Source: an uncultured Sphingobacteriales bacterium (lineage in GTDB: Bacteria > Bacteroidota > Bacteroidia > Chitinophagales > Chitinophagaceae). Taken from it: a DNA stretch of 44,842 bases. Where the stretch lies: assembly GCA_946479435.1 (NCBI GenBank), contig CAMLFX010000014.1:1-44842 (forward strand), given 5' to 3'. The position numbers were made by a program, and so were the translations under genes. Positions 8,795-17,742 of the stretch are shown in pieces (position 1 is the stretch's first letter; each line of letters opens with the position of its first letter). The notes under the pieces are model-generated. The model was not told where the DNA came from. It did not search any database and saw only the letters and a list, made by a program, of their open reading frames with translations.

Positions 8795-9934
8795 TTATTG
8801 TCCTCCGTATATATACTTAGGTTTTACTTCCTTTTTTATTTTCTTTTGCTTTACCTCTTCCTTCTTAGGCGCAGCCGCTGCTTGCTTCACTTCTTTTTTT
8901 TCTATTACGAGTTTTGCCTGAGGTTTTATTTTTTCAGTTTCTTTCTTCTCTGGCTTTACTACTGCAGGTTTGGCTACGGCCGCGGGTGCCGTAGCTGCAG
9001 GCACTACTGGTTTAGCGGCGGGTTTATTTACTGCTACAGCTGCGGTATTTATTACCTGCATTGCCGGCATATCGGGCAGTGTAGGCGGAGGCTCGTTTCC
9101 TATTACCGCTTTTACCCAGTTCATATTACCCAGTGTATTATCAGCAGGTATCTTCCATGGCAGCGATGGCGAAGCCACTACCTGGCCGTTAAAGCGAACG
9201 TCGAGCACTTCGTATTTATCCCATCCTATACGATTCAGCACTTGTTTATAGAAGGCAAACAGGTTATGGAATTTGTCCTTCATGCGGCTGGTATCGCCAA
9301 TAAGTATTCTCTGATTACCTAATACGGGCACTATTTCAAATGTATTATCATCGTTCACTATAAGCTGAGATACCTGCGCACGCCAGAAAGTATCTTTATC
9401 AATAAAACTAACCAGGGAAACTATTTGCGCTTTCAAGCTATTGCTTGCGCTATCGTTCTTCAATTCAGGCACATTAGTAACTACAGTAGTATAGTGCACA
9501 TACTTAGGCGATAGCGGCATTGACTTAAGTGTATGATCGAGATAATAGCTGTTACCATTTTGCTCAAATAACCTTGCCACAGGCACTCGTTGTGTAACAT
9601 TTACATGCAGCACCTGTTTATTATCAATATATACCTGCGCACCAGCCACCCAGGGATTTGATGTAATGATGCTTTCCATCTTATGCACATCAACCTTTCC
9701 CATACTTGTAGCGAAGAGATCGATATGCCTGTTGGCAAGCAGTATATTCTTTACTTCCTGCTCATCAATGAAACTATACCTATCGTTTTTTATAATGATA
9801 TCTATATCCTTTATTTTCTTTTGCTGCTGCACTTTTGAAGCCGAAGACATAGCAACAACACAGCCCGTAGTAGCTATAACAGTAACCACCATTTGCAGTA
9901 TTTTTCTTGCTGATATTTTACGCTTCGTTTGCAT
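8795..9934 (-). CDS. ftsQ: Cell division protein FtsQ/DivIB
   Basis: FtsQ is a bitopic inner-membrane protein that scaffolds the divisome through FtsL/FtsB. The 379-residue product has a short basic cytoplasmic N-terminus (MQTKRKISARK), one membrane segment at about 11-32 (ILQMVVTVIATTGCVVAMSSA), a POTRA-like domain at about 40-115 (DIIIKNDRYSFIDEQEVKNILLAN ... VNVTQRVPVARLFE) and the FtsQ beta domain to about residue 265. The remaining roughly 110 residues are low-complexity, Ala/Pro/Lys/Glu-rich and strongly basic, longer than in typical FtsQ (about 276 in E. coli). The stop and the upstream murC stop region abut exactly (9934/9935), which supports translational coupling. Sequence identity in this family is low, so the name also rests on gene order. 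Confidence 0.92.
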   Translation of the reverse strand: MQTKRKISARKILQMVVTVIATTGCVVAMSSASKVQQQKKIKDIDIIIKNDRYSFIDEQEVKNILLANRHIDLFATSMGKVDVHKMESIITSNPWVAGAQVYIDNKQVLHVNVTQRVPVARLFEQNGNSYYLDHTLKSMPLSPKYVHYTTVVTNVPELKNDSASNSLKAQIVSLVSFIDKDTFWRAQVSQLIVNDDNTFEIVPVLGNQRILIGDTSRMKDKFHNLFAFYKQVLNRIGWDKYEVLDVRFNGQVVASPSLPWKIPADNTLGNMNWVKAVIGNEPPPTLPDMPAMQVINTAAVAVNKPAAKPVVPAATAPAAVAKPAVVKPEKKETEKIKPQAKLVIEKKEVKQAAAAPKKEEVKQKKIKKEVKPKYIYGGQ

Positions 9935-11293
9935 TTATTTTTTCTCTAAAATTTCTTTTATGGGCTGTACCAGTTTATCAATATCGCCTGCGCCTGCGGT
10001 TATAAATAAATCGAGTGGCGCAGCTTTAACATATTCCAGCAATCCTTCTTTAGATAAGATTGTGTGGTTTGGATTGCCCATTTTATCAGCTATCATTTGG
10101 CTCGTTACACCTTCCATCGGCAATTCGCGTGCAGGATATATATCCAGCAATATTACTTCATCAGCCATATCGAGGCTGTGTGCAAAGCCTTCTGCCAGAT
10201 CGCGCGTGCGGCTGAACAGGTGCGGCTGGAAAGCCACTACACATCGCCTGCCACTAAACAGTCTTTTCGCGCTGCCTATCAATGCCGCCAGTTCTTCAGG
10301 GTGGTGTGCGTAGTCATCAACATAAACTACTTTTTCGTTCTTCACTACATATTCGAACCTGCGCCTGATACCTTTGAAACCCTTGAATGCTTCAATAACT
10401 TTCGCAGGCTCTATTTCCAATTGTTGTGTTACCGCTATCGCAACCACTGCATTCTCTACATTGTGCATACCACCTATCGGCAATTGCACACCTTCTATGG
10501 TTTTATCTTTAAACACTACATCGAATACATAGCCACCTTGTTTTTGCTGTATGTTGGCAGCATATACATCAGCAGCATCGTTTTGCAGACTGTAGCTTAT
10601 CTTATTATCTGCTTTCAGTTCGCTGCCTTTTACAAGGCCATGCTTTACTAATAAAGTACCACCCGGTTTTATATTAGTGGTGTATTCAATGAATGCTTTC
10701 TCCAGCTCTTCAACTGTACCATATATATCCAGGTGGTCCGCATCCATCGATGTGAGCACCGCTATATCAGGACGTAGTTTCAAAAAGCTGCGGTCGTATT
10801 CATCTGCTTCTACAATTGCGGTATTATTATCGCTGCTCCAGTAGTTACTATCATAATTTACCGATACGCCACCCAGGAAGGCATTGCAGCCAAAACCTGT
10901 TTCGCGAAGCAGATACGCTATCATAGTGGAAGTAGTTGTTTTACCATGTGTACCCGCTACTGTAATTGAAAACATCGCTTCAGTTATCCACTGCAGCACA
11001 TCGCTACGCTTATAAACCTTGTAACCATTATCACGATACCAATTCAGTTCCTGATGATCTTTCGGGATAGCAGGTGTATATACTACCAGCTCCGCATTTT
11101 TATCTACCAGGTTCACATCATCGGTATAATGTATGTGCATTCCTTCCGACAGCAACTTTTTGGTCAGGTCTGTTTCTGTACGGTCGTACCCCGACACTAC
11201 TGCGCCCCTTGCTTTAAAGAAGCGGGCAAGCGCACTCATACCGATGCCACCGATACCTACGAAATAAACCTGTTTCAATTGTTGCACATTCAT
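9935..11293 (-). CDS. murC: UDP-N-acetylmuramate--L-alanine ligase MurC
   Basis: MurC adds L-alanine to UDP-MurNAc, the first amino acid of the peptidoglycan stem peptide, using ATP in the cytoplasm. The 452-residue length is normal. Seen are the N-terminal UDP-substrate Rossmann part (YFVGIGGIGMSALARFF), the ATP loop GTHGKTTT at 114-121, the central-domain signature (IVEADEYDRSFLKLRPDIAVLTSMDADHLDIY) and the C-terminal domain (RRFEYV ... VYVDDYAHHPEELAALI). It follows murG by 2 bp and abuts ftsQ with no gap. Confidence 0.98.
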   Translation of the reverse strand: MNVQQLKQVYFVGIGGIGMSALARFFKARGAVVSGYDRTETDLTKKLLSEGMHIHYTDDVNLVDKNAELVVYTPAIPKDHQELNWYRDNGYKVYKRSDVLQWITEAMFSITVAGTHGKTTTSTMIAYLLRETGFGCNAFLGGVSVNYDSNYWSSDNNTAIVEADEYDRSFLKLRPDIAVLTSMDADHLDIYGTVEELEKAFIEYTTNIKPGGTLLVKHGLVKGSELKADNKISYSLQNDAADVYAANIQQKQGGYVFDVVFKDKTIEGVQLPIGGMHNVENAVVAIAVTQQLEIEPAKVIEAFKGFKGIRRRFEYVVKNEKVVYVDDYAHHPEELAALIGSAKRLFSGRRCVVAFQPHLFSRTRDLAEGFAHSLDMADEVILLDIYPARELPMEGVTSQMIADKMGNPNHTILSKEGLLEYVKAAPLDLFITAGAGDIDKLVQPIKEILEKK

Positions 11294-11295
11294 AC

Positions 11296-12396
11296 TTACG
11301 CTGTTGCTATCTCTATTACTTTTTTAGCTATCCTTTCATCTGCATCCTTAATGGCCATAGCCTTCAGGTTTTTACTCATCAGCTCCTGCATGTTATTATC
11401 ATACAGCAGCGTTTTTATTTTACCTATCAATTCGGCCTGCACATCACTGTTCTTTATCATTAATGCTGCATTGTGCGCTACAAGCGCCATAGCATTTGTT
11501 GTTTGATGATCTTCCGCAGCAAAAGGGAAAGGCACAAATATTACCGGCTTTGCCACTATACACAGTTCAGATATGGCCAGCGCGCCCGCCCTTGATATTA
11601 CAATATCAGCCGCCGCATAAGCATGGTCCATAATGCGGATGAAATCGAACACCTTCACTTTATCGCTATATTTTGCGGCCCTCGCAAGTGCCTTGTCATA
11701 ATACAGCTTGCCTGTTTGCCATATCAGTTGTACGCCTTCCTTTAAGATTTCTTCCAGGTGTGCATCTATAGCTTCGTTAACCGATTTCGCACCAAGGCTA
11801 CCACCTACTATCAATATTGTTTTTTTGCGTTCATCCAAACCAAAAGTTTCCTGCCCTTCCTGGCGGCTAACCACTGAATGCGCAATATTTGCCCGAACAG
11901 GATTGCCTGTAAGCATTAGCTTTTCTTTAGGGAAAAACTTCTCCATACGCTCGTAAGCCACACAAACCACTTTAGCTTTTTTGCTCAGTATCTTATTGCT
12001 CTTACCTGCATAAGAGTTTTGTTCTTGTATCAGCGTGGGTATATGCATTCCCTGAGCTGCATTCAGTACCGGGAAGCTTGCATAACCACCAACACCCACT
12101 ACAGCATCGGGTTTAAATTCCTTCAGTATGCTGCGTGCTTCCATGTGGCTCTTCCATATTTTGTAAGGCAGCAAAATATTCTTCAGCATATTGCTGCGGT
12201 TGAAACCAGCTATATCCAACCCACGTATTGCGTAGCCTTCCTGCGGCACTTTTTCCATTTCCATTTTCCCTTTCGCACCTACAAACAATAACTCGATACC
12301 TGGCACTAGTTTTTGCAGCGCATTGGCAATAGCTACCGCAGGGAAGATATGACCTCCCGTACCGCCGCCAGCTATTATCACACGCATGTTACTCAT
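11296..12396 (-). CDS. murG: UDP-GlcNAc:undecaprenyl-PP-MurNAc-pentapeptide transferase MurG
   Basis: MurG is the peripheral inner-membrane glycosyltransferase that converts lipid I to lipid II. The 366-residue product has the N-terminal glycine-rich loop GGGTGGH at 10-16 followed by IFPAVAIANAL, VGVGGYASFPVLNAA, the second glycine motif (ILIVGGSLGAKSVNEAI) and the UDP-GlcNAc site (DIVISRAGALAISELCIVAKPVIFVPFPFAAEDHQ). The start overlaps the ftsW stop by 4 bp, the classical coupling arrangement. The residues MSN before MRVIIAGG could be trimmed to a start at residue 4, but the overlap favours 12396. Confidence 0.98.
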   Translation of the reverse strand: MSNMRVIIAGGGTGGHIFPAVAIANALQKLVPGIELLFVGAKGKMEMEKVPQEGYAIRGLDIAGFNRSNMLKNILLPYKIWKSHMEARSILKEFKPDAVVGVGGYASFPVLNAAQGMHIPTLIQEQNSYAGKSNKILSKKAKVVCVAYERMEKFFPKEKLMLTGNPVRANIAHSVVSRQEGQETFGLDERKKTILIVGGSLGAKSVNEAIDAHLEEILKEGVQLIWQTGKLYYDKALARAAKYSDKVKVFDFIRIMDHAYAAADIVISRAGALAISELCIVAKPVIFVPFPFAAEDHQTTNAMALVAHNAALMIKNSDVQAELIGKIKTLLYDNNMQELMSKNLKAMAIKDADERIAKKVIEIATA

Positions 12397-13634
12397 CCTA
12401 ATGCAGGTTTTACGTTTGTTGTATTATCGTCAGCTTCTTCCAGTTCAACTACCGGCGCAGCTTTTTTATTTTTCTTTTTACCTTCCATTTCATCTACATA
12501 CTTACTTACGCTTAGTATAACACCAATAGCAATACTTGTAAACCATATAGACGAACCACCCATACTCACCAATGGCAGCGTAAGACCTGTAACAGGAACA
12601 AGGTGCACATTCACTGCCATATTCAGCATTGCCTGAAAAACCAATGTGATACTCAACCCCACTGCCAGGAATGCCCCAAAAGCATAAGGACAGCGTTTGA
12701 ATATCAAAATGCTTCGCCATAAGAACAGCAGGTATAGACACACCAGGAACGATGCCCCTATCAAGCCATACTCTTCTATAATGCTGGAGAATATAAAATC
12801 GGAATATGCTTCGGGCAGATAGTTACGTTGCAAACTATTGCCGGGCCCGCGGCCGGCAATACCACCATTTGCTATTGCAATTTTAGCTTGCAATACCTGG
12901 TACACATCTTCTTTCTCACCACCTTTTTCATCGTCAGACCCTACAAAATCGGTTATCCGTTGCTCCCAGGTAGCTGCCCGGCCAAAGCCTGTAGCCTTAG
13001 AAACAGCAAACAACAGGATAACCCCAATAACACCTGCACCCGCCAGCATAAGTATATGTTTTACCTGTACCCTGCCTATAAAGAACAAGATGCAGCAAGT
13101 AAAACCAAGCATAAGTGCAGTAGATAAATTAGCCGGAGCTATCAATGCGCAAGTAAGAAATACAGGCAACAGTACCGGCACAAACCCCTTTTTAAAATCT
13201 TTAATTACATTTTGCTTCATACTGAGCAAGCGTGCCAAAAACATGAACAAGGCCAGTTTTGCAAGATCGGAACTTTGGAAAGTTATGTTGATGACGGGTA
13301 GCTTTATCCAGCGTGAGCCTTCATTGAGCGACGCACCGAAAAACAATGTATAGAACAAAAGCGGCAGGCTTATCATGTATAACAGCACTGCTACCTTTGC
13401 GAACTTGGTATAGTTTACTTTGTGTACCCAGTAAATAATAACCAGGCCCAAACCTAAAACCAACAACTGCTTGATGAGGTAATAGCTTGAGTGTTTTTCC
13501 ATACGATAAGCGAGCGTACCGGTAGAGCTATATACAGCCAGCAAGCTCACGAACGACAATATCAATACCACCGCCCATATCACCTGGTCGCCCTGTGTCT
13601 TTTTAAATAATCGCTGCCTGTTTGTAATACTCAT
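12393..13634 (-). CDS. ftsW: Peptidoglycan glycosyltransferase FtsW (SEDS family)
   Basis: FtsW polymerises lipid II into glycan strands at the septum together with its partner penicillin-binding protein FtsI, which lies in this same cluster. The 413-residue protein is polytopic with about ten membrane segments. SEDS hallmarks include GASLNEGSRWIKLP, FQSSDLAKLALFMFLARLLS and the C-terminal LPLVSMGGSSIWFTSIAIGVILSVS. A charged cytoplasmic tail of about 30 residues (EMEGKKKNKKAAPVVELEEADD) follows. The cluster position and the 4-bp overlap with murG support FtsW over RodA. Confidence 0.97.
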   Translation of the reverse strand: MSITNRQRLFKKTQGDQVIWAVVLILSFVSLLAVYSSTGTLAYRMEKHSSYYLIKQLLVLGLGLVIIYWVHKVNYTKFAKVAVLLYMISLPLLFYTLFFGASLNEGSRWIKLPVINITFQSSDLAKLALFMFLARLLSMKQNVIKDFKKGFVPVLLPVFLTCALIAPANLSTALMLGFTCCILFFIGRVQVKHILMLAGAGVIGVILLFAVSKATGFGRAATWEQRITDFVGSDDEKGGEKEDVYQVLQAKIAIANGGIAGRGPGNSLQRNYLPEAYSDFIFSSIIEEYGLIGASFLVCLYLLFLWRSILIFKRCPYAFGAFLAVGLSITLVFQAMLNMAVNVHLVPVTGLTLPLVSMGGSSIWFTSIAIGVILSVSKYVDEMEGKKKNKKAAPVVELEEADDNTTNVKPALG

Positions 13635-13638
13635 TTTC

Positions 13639-14997
13639 TTAAAGTGCTTTTACTGCGTCTTTAAATTGTTGCCCTCTGTCTTCATAATTCCTGAACAGAT
13701 CGAAACTGGCACAAGCAGGCGACAATAAAACGGCATCACCTTTTTCCGCCAATGCATAAGCTGCGTTTACAGCGTCTTTCGCGCTTTGTGTATCTACAAT
13801 ATTTTCAACCACACCGTCAAATGCGTCATGTATAGGTTTGTTATCAATGCCCATGCAAACAATGGCTTTTACTTTTTCCTTTACCAGCTCCATGATCTCA
13901 TTGTAATCATTGCCTTTATCCTGGCCACCTAAAATGAGTATGGTTGGCATCTTCATACTCTCCAGCGCAAACCATACCGAGTTAACATTAGTGGCTTTGC
14001 TATCGTTAATAAAATCGACCCCGCGAATGGTTGCTACAAACTCAAGCCTATGTTCTAAACCTTCGAAGGTTGCGAAGCTCTCCCTGATTTTTTCTTTACG
14101 AATACCTGCTATGCGTGCTGATATGCCTGCTGCCATGCTGTTGTATTGATTGTGCTTGCCTTTTATTGAAAGATCATGTATCGACATATTCATATCCACG
14201 CCATCTACCTGTATGTGCATGTGCTCGTTGTGAATGTATCCTCCGTCGTTCGTTGGTTGTTGCTCGTTCATCGTAAAATAGATTAGTTGGGATTGAATTG
14301 TGTGGGTTTTAATATAGCTGTGAATAACCTCGTCGTCTTTGTTGATAACAAAAAAATCGCTTGCTGTTTGATTTGCTGCTATGCGAAATTTTGAGTAAAC
14401 GTAATTCTCGAATTTATAGTCGTACCTGTCGAGGTGATCAGGCGTAATATTCAGTAACACCGCTACATCGGGGCGAAAATTGTGAATGTCATCGAGCTGG
14501 AAACTGCTGATCTCCATTACATACCAATTGCAAGGTTTTTCTACTATTTGCCTGGCAAAACTGTTACCTATATTACCTACCATTGCCACATCGTATTGTG
14601 CCTCTTTCAGCAAATGATACATAAGCATGGTGGTAGTGCTTTTACCATTGCTGCCTGTTATCGCTATTACCTTGCTATCGCCTTTGTAGCGGAAACCAAA
14701 TTCTATCTCGCTGCAAACTTCTATACCCGCGGCACGAATCCTTTTCATCACTTCAGCCTTTTCAGGTATGCCAGGGCTTTTTACTATGCAAGTAGCTTGC
14801 AGCACCTTATCCATTGCATGTTGGCCTTCTTCAAATTCGATACCCGCAACCTGCAATTCTTTTTTATACTGCTCTTTTATAGTGCCGCCATCGCTCACAA
14901 ACACCTCCCAACCCTGCTTTTTACCCAGCATGGCAGCACCTACGCCACTTTCGCCGGCGCCCAGTACAACTAGTAATTTGTGTTCGTTCTTTTGCAC
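13639..14997 (-). CDS. murD: UDP-N-acetylmuramoyl-L-alanine--D-glutamate ligase MurD
   Basis: MurD adds D-glutamate to UDP-MurNAc-L-Ala. The 452-residue product has the N-terminal UDP domain (LLVVLGAGESGVGAAML), the ATP loop GSNGKSTT at 115-122, the central-domain motif (MEISSFQLDDIHNFRPDVAVLLNITPDHLDRYD) and the C-terminal part (GVDFINDSKATNVNSVWFAL ... LLSPACASFDLFRNYEDRG). The start codon is GTG at 14997: it overlaps the mraY stop by one base (TAGTG), and no ATG fits before the Rossmann motif. This points to coupled translation from mraY. Confidence 0.97.
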   Translation of the reverse strand: MQKNEHKLLVVLGAGESGVGAAMLGKKQGWEVFVSDGGTIKEQYKKELQVAGIEFEEGQHAMDKVLQATCIVKSPGIPEKAEVMKRIRAAGIEVCSEIEFGFRYKGDSKVIAITGSNGKSTTTMLMYHLLKEAQYDVAMVGNIGNSFARQIVEKPCNWYVMEISSFQLDDIHNFRPDVAVLLNITPDHLDRYDYKFENYVYSKFRIAANQTASDFFVINKDDEVIHSYIKTHTIQSQLIYFTMNEQQPTNDGGYIHNEHMHIQVDGVDMNMSIHDLSIKGKHNQYNSMAAGISARIAGIRKEKIRESFATFEGLEHRLEFVATIRGVDFINDSKATNVNSVWFALESMKMPTILILGGQDKGNDYNEIMELVKEKVKAIVCMGIDNKPIHDAFDGVVENIVDTQSAKDAVNAAYALAEKGDAVLLSPACASFDLFRNYEDRGQQFKDAVKAL

Positions 14998-16268
14998 TAT
15001 TGCAGTTTTAATGTCACGATGCTGGCGATGGCCAATATGATGCCGATAATCCAGAAACGCGTTGTTATTTTACTTTCGTGATAACCTAATTTTTGATAAT
15101 GGTGATGTAATGGAGCCATCTTCAATATGCGCCGTCCTTCACCATATTTCTTCTTTGTATGCTTGAAGTAAGCTACTTGCAGCATTACTGAAACCAGCTC
15201 GACCAGGAAGATGCCGCAGATGATTGGTATCAACAATTCCTTACGAATAATAATTGCAAGCGATGCGATAATACCGCCTAAAGCAAGGCTTCCAGTATCG
15301 CCCATGAAAACCTGCGCCGGAAATGCATTGTACCAAAGAAAGCCTACACATGCACCCACAAACGCACCTATAAATATGGATAGTTCACCCAGATTCGGGA
15401 TGTACATGATCTTCAGATAATCGGCAAAAATGTAGTTGCCCGACACATACGCAAACACACCCAAACAAATACCAACAATAGCTGAAACGCCTGTTGCAAG
15501 GCCATCGACACCATCGGTTATATTAGCGCCATTGGATACCGCAGTGATAATAAAAATGACGAACAATATGTAAATAAGAGGCGTTAGTATATCTATTGCA
15601 CCTTTACCAAACCAGGAAGCAATGACAGCATAACTCATTTCATGACTCTTCAAAAATGGAATGGTAGTAGTAGGCGCCTTTACCGTAACATAAGTATGAT
15701 ACCTACCATTCTCATCTTTCCTTTCGTATGGTTTAGAAACTATCTTTTCAACACTGCTTTGCAGCACAGGCTGATTCTCTACTACCTTACGGGCTGTGAC
15801 TACATGCTGATTGTAATACATGGTAGTACCTACTATAATACCCAAACCTACCTGCCCCATTATCTTGAACCTGCCTGCCAGCCCCTCTTTATTCTTCTTA
15901 AACACCTTAATATAATCATCCAGATAACCAACCAGCCCCAACCATATTGTTGATACGATCATGAGGAGGATATAAACATTCATGATGCGCGCAAACAAAA
16001 GTGTGGGTATAAGTATAGCGGCTATGATAATAAGACCACCCATAGTAGGCGTACCCTTTTTTTGCGTTTCACCTTGCAAGCCGAGATCGCGAATGGTTTC
16101 GCCAATTTGCTTGCGTTGCAGGTAATTGATAAGCCCCTTACCTAATACAGTTGTGATAATAAGCGAAAGGATAATAGCCATAGCCGCACGGAAGGTGATG
16201 TAATAGAATACACCCGCACCGAACAAGCCGAAATGCTCACGCAGATATGTAAACAAATAGTACAGCAT
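14997..16268 (-). CDS. mraY: Phospho-N-acetylmuramoyl-pentapeptide transferase MraY
   Basis: MraY is the integral inner-membrane enzyme that transfers phospho-MurNAc-pentapeptide to undecaprenyl phosphate, forming lipid I. The product has 423 residues against about 360 in E. coli. It contains [11 protein letters not shown], the Asp-rich [39 protein letters not shown] and the basic/His cluster [12 protein letters not shown]. An extra extracytoplasmic stretch of about 60 residues at about 155-215 ([20 protein letters not shown] ...) accounts for the length and is seen in other Bacteroidota. It lies 7 bp after murE and overlaps murD by one base. Confidence 0.98.
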   Translation of the reverse strand: MLYYLFTYLREHFGLFGAGVFYYITFRAAMAIILSLIITTVLGKGLINYLQRKQIGETIRDLGLQGETQKKGTPTMGGLIIIAAILIPTLLFARIMNVYILLMIVSTIWLGLVGYLDDYIKVFKKNKEGLAGRFKIMGQVGLGIIVGTTMYYNQHVVTARKVVENQPVLQSSVEKIVSKPYERKDENGRYHTYVTVKAPTTTIPFLKSHEMSYAVIASWFGKGAIDILTPLIYILFVIFIITAVSNGANITDGVDGLATGVSAIVGICLGVFAYVSGNYIFADYLKIMYIPNLGELSIFIGAFVGACVGFLWYNAFPAQVFMGDTGSLALGGIIASLAIIIRKELLIPIICGIFLVELVSVMLQVAYFKHTKKKYGEGRRILKMAPLHHHYQKLGYHESKITTRFWIIGIILAIASIVTLKLQ

Positions 16269-16275
16269 CTTTCTC

Positions 16276-17742
16276 TTATTTATCCAACATTTTAAATGAT
16301 TCCACTAATATTTCACGGTCGTCGAAAGGGTATTTCACTCCTTTTATTTCCTGGTATGTTTCATGCCCTTTGCCGGCTATCAACACTATATCGCCCGGCT
16401 GCAACAGCATGCAGGCAGTTTTTATCGCTTCTTTCCTATCGGATATGCGCAACGATTTTCTTTTTTGCGTTATGGTAAGGCCCGATTCCATATCGTTCAA
16501 TATGTCTTCAGGATTTTCGCTGCGCGGGTTATCGGCAGTGAGTATTGCTTTATCGCTGTGCTCGCAGGCAACTTGTGCCATAATGGGGCGTTTAGCTTTA
16601 TCACGGTCACCACCACAACCTATTACAGTTATCAATTGCTGGCCATCTGTACGCAATTGCTTAATTGTTGCCAATACATTTATCAATGCATCGGGCGTGT
16701 GCGCGTAATCAACAATGCCCAATACTTTATCTTTTGGCGACATATATGTTTCGAACCTGCCAGGTGCACCATGCAGGTTGCTTAATGCCGATAAAACAGC
16801 CATCTTATCTTCACCTAATAAAATAGCTACCCCATAAACCGCCAGCAGATTATACGCATTGAATGTACCTATCATGCGGAAATGCGCCTCATGGTTGTCA
16901 ACTGTCATTACCAGCCCTGTAAGGTTATTCTCAAGCACTTTTCCTTTAAAATTTGCCGGAGCTTTCAGGCTGTATGTGTTCTTTTCAGCTTTCGTGTTTT
17001 GCAGCATCACCATACCGCGTTTGTCATCAGTATTAGTTAACGCAAAAGAGCCGGAAGGCAGATCATCGAAGAACTTCTTCTTTACTTTGATATATTCATC
17101 GAAGGTTTTGTGATAATCAAGATGATCGTGCGTAATGTTGGTGAAAACACCACCTGTAAAATGAATACCCGCAATACGATGCTGGTGCACCGCATGTGAG
17201 CTTACTTCCATAAATACGTATGCACATTTTGCATCGCGCATACGTGCCAGCAGAGCTTGTACAGAGGCTGCATCGGGGGTTGTATGTGTTGCGGTTTCTA
17301 TTGCATCGCCTATATGGTTTTGCACTGTTGATATCAAACCACACTTATATCCCAATACTGTAAACAGATTGAATAACAATGTTGCAGTAGTAGTCTTACC
17401 ATTAGTACCGGTAATACCTACCACCTTCATACTTTGTGAAGGGTGACTGTAAAATGCATCGGCCATGATACCCGTAACAGGTGCCGCGTCTTTTACTTTT
17501 ATATAAGTAACACCTTCTTTTATTTCAGCGGGCAAGGTTTCGCAAACTATTGCTGCGGCGCCATCTGCTATTGCTTTTTCAATAAACGTATGACCATCGA
17601 CCGCGGTACCCTTTAGCGCTATAAACACACTTCCCTGCTGCACCTTTCTTGAATCGATGCAGATGCCAGTCACCCCGATATTGGTATTACCCAATACGTG
17701 CTGTGCCTTTACAGGTATTAATATGTCTTTAAGTAGCACCAT
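16276..17742 (-). CDS. murE: UDP-MurNAc-tripeptide synthetase MurE (meso-diaminopimelate type)
   Basis: MurE adds the third stem-peptide residue. The 488-residue protein has the N-terminal UDP-substrate domain with the [16 protein letters not shown] motif at 30-45, the ATP loop GTNGKTTT at 112-119, the central domain ([15 protein letters not shown] ... [17 protein letters not shown]) and the C-terminal DNPR motif at 404-407. DNPR is the determinant for meso-diaminopimelate rather than lysine, so the cell wall should be of the DAP type. The ATG overlaps the ftsI stop by one base (TAATG). Confidence 0.98.
   Translation of the reverse strand: MVLLKDILIPVKAQHVLGNTNIGVTGICIDSRKVQQGSVFIALKGTAVDGHTFIEKAIADGAAAIVCETLPAEIKEGVTYIKVKDAAPVTGIMADAFYSHPSQSMKVVGITGTNGKTTTATLLFNLFTVLGYKCGLISTVQNHIGDAIETATHTTPDAASVQALLARMRDAKCAYVFMEVSSHAVHQHRIAGIHFTGGVFTNITHDHLDYHKTFDEYIKVKKKFFDDLPSGSFALTNTDDKRGMVMLQNTKAEKNTYSLKAPANFKGKVLENNLTGLVMTVDNHEAHFRMIGTFNAYNLLAVYGVAILLGEDKMAVLSALSNLHGAPGRFETYMSPKDKVLGIVDYAHTPDALINVLATIKQLRTDGQQLITVIGCGGDRDKAKRPIMAQVACEHSDKAILTADNPRSENPEDILNDMESGLTITQKRKSLRISDRKEAIKTACMLLQPGDIVLIAGKGHETYQEIKGVKYPFDDREILVESFKMLDK

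Noticed and set aside
8285..9322. 345-residue open frame on the plus strand across ftsA and ftsQ
   Set aside because: It is antisense to two well-supported genes; its Phe/Tyr/Cys-rich, low-complexity composition is what the Lys/Ala-rich ftsQ tail gives in reverse.
14300..14340. TGTGAATAA (DnaA-box-like) in murD
   Set aside because: Single match to the relaxed consensus within coding sequence, unlike the cluster of three perfect boxes at 21.7 kb.
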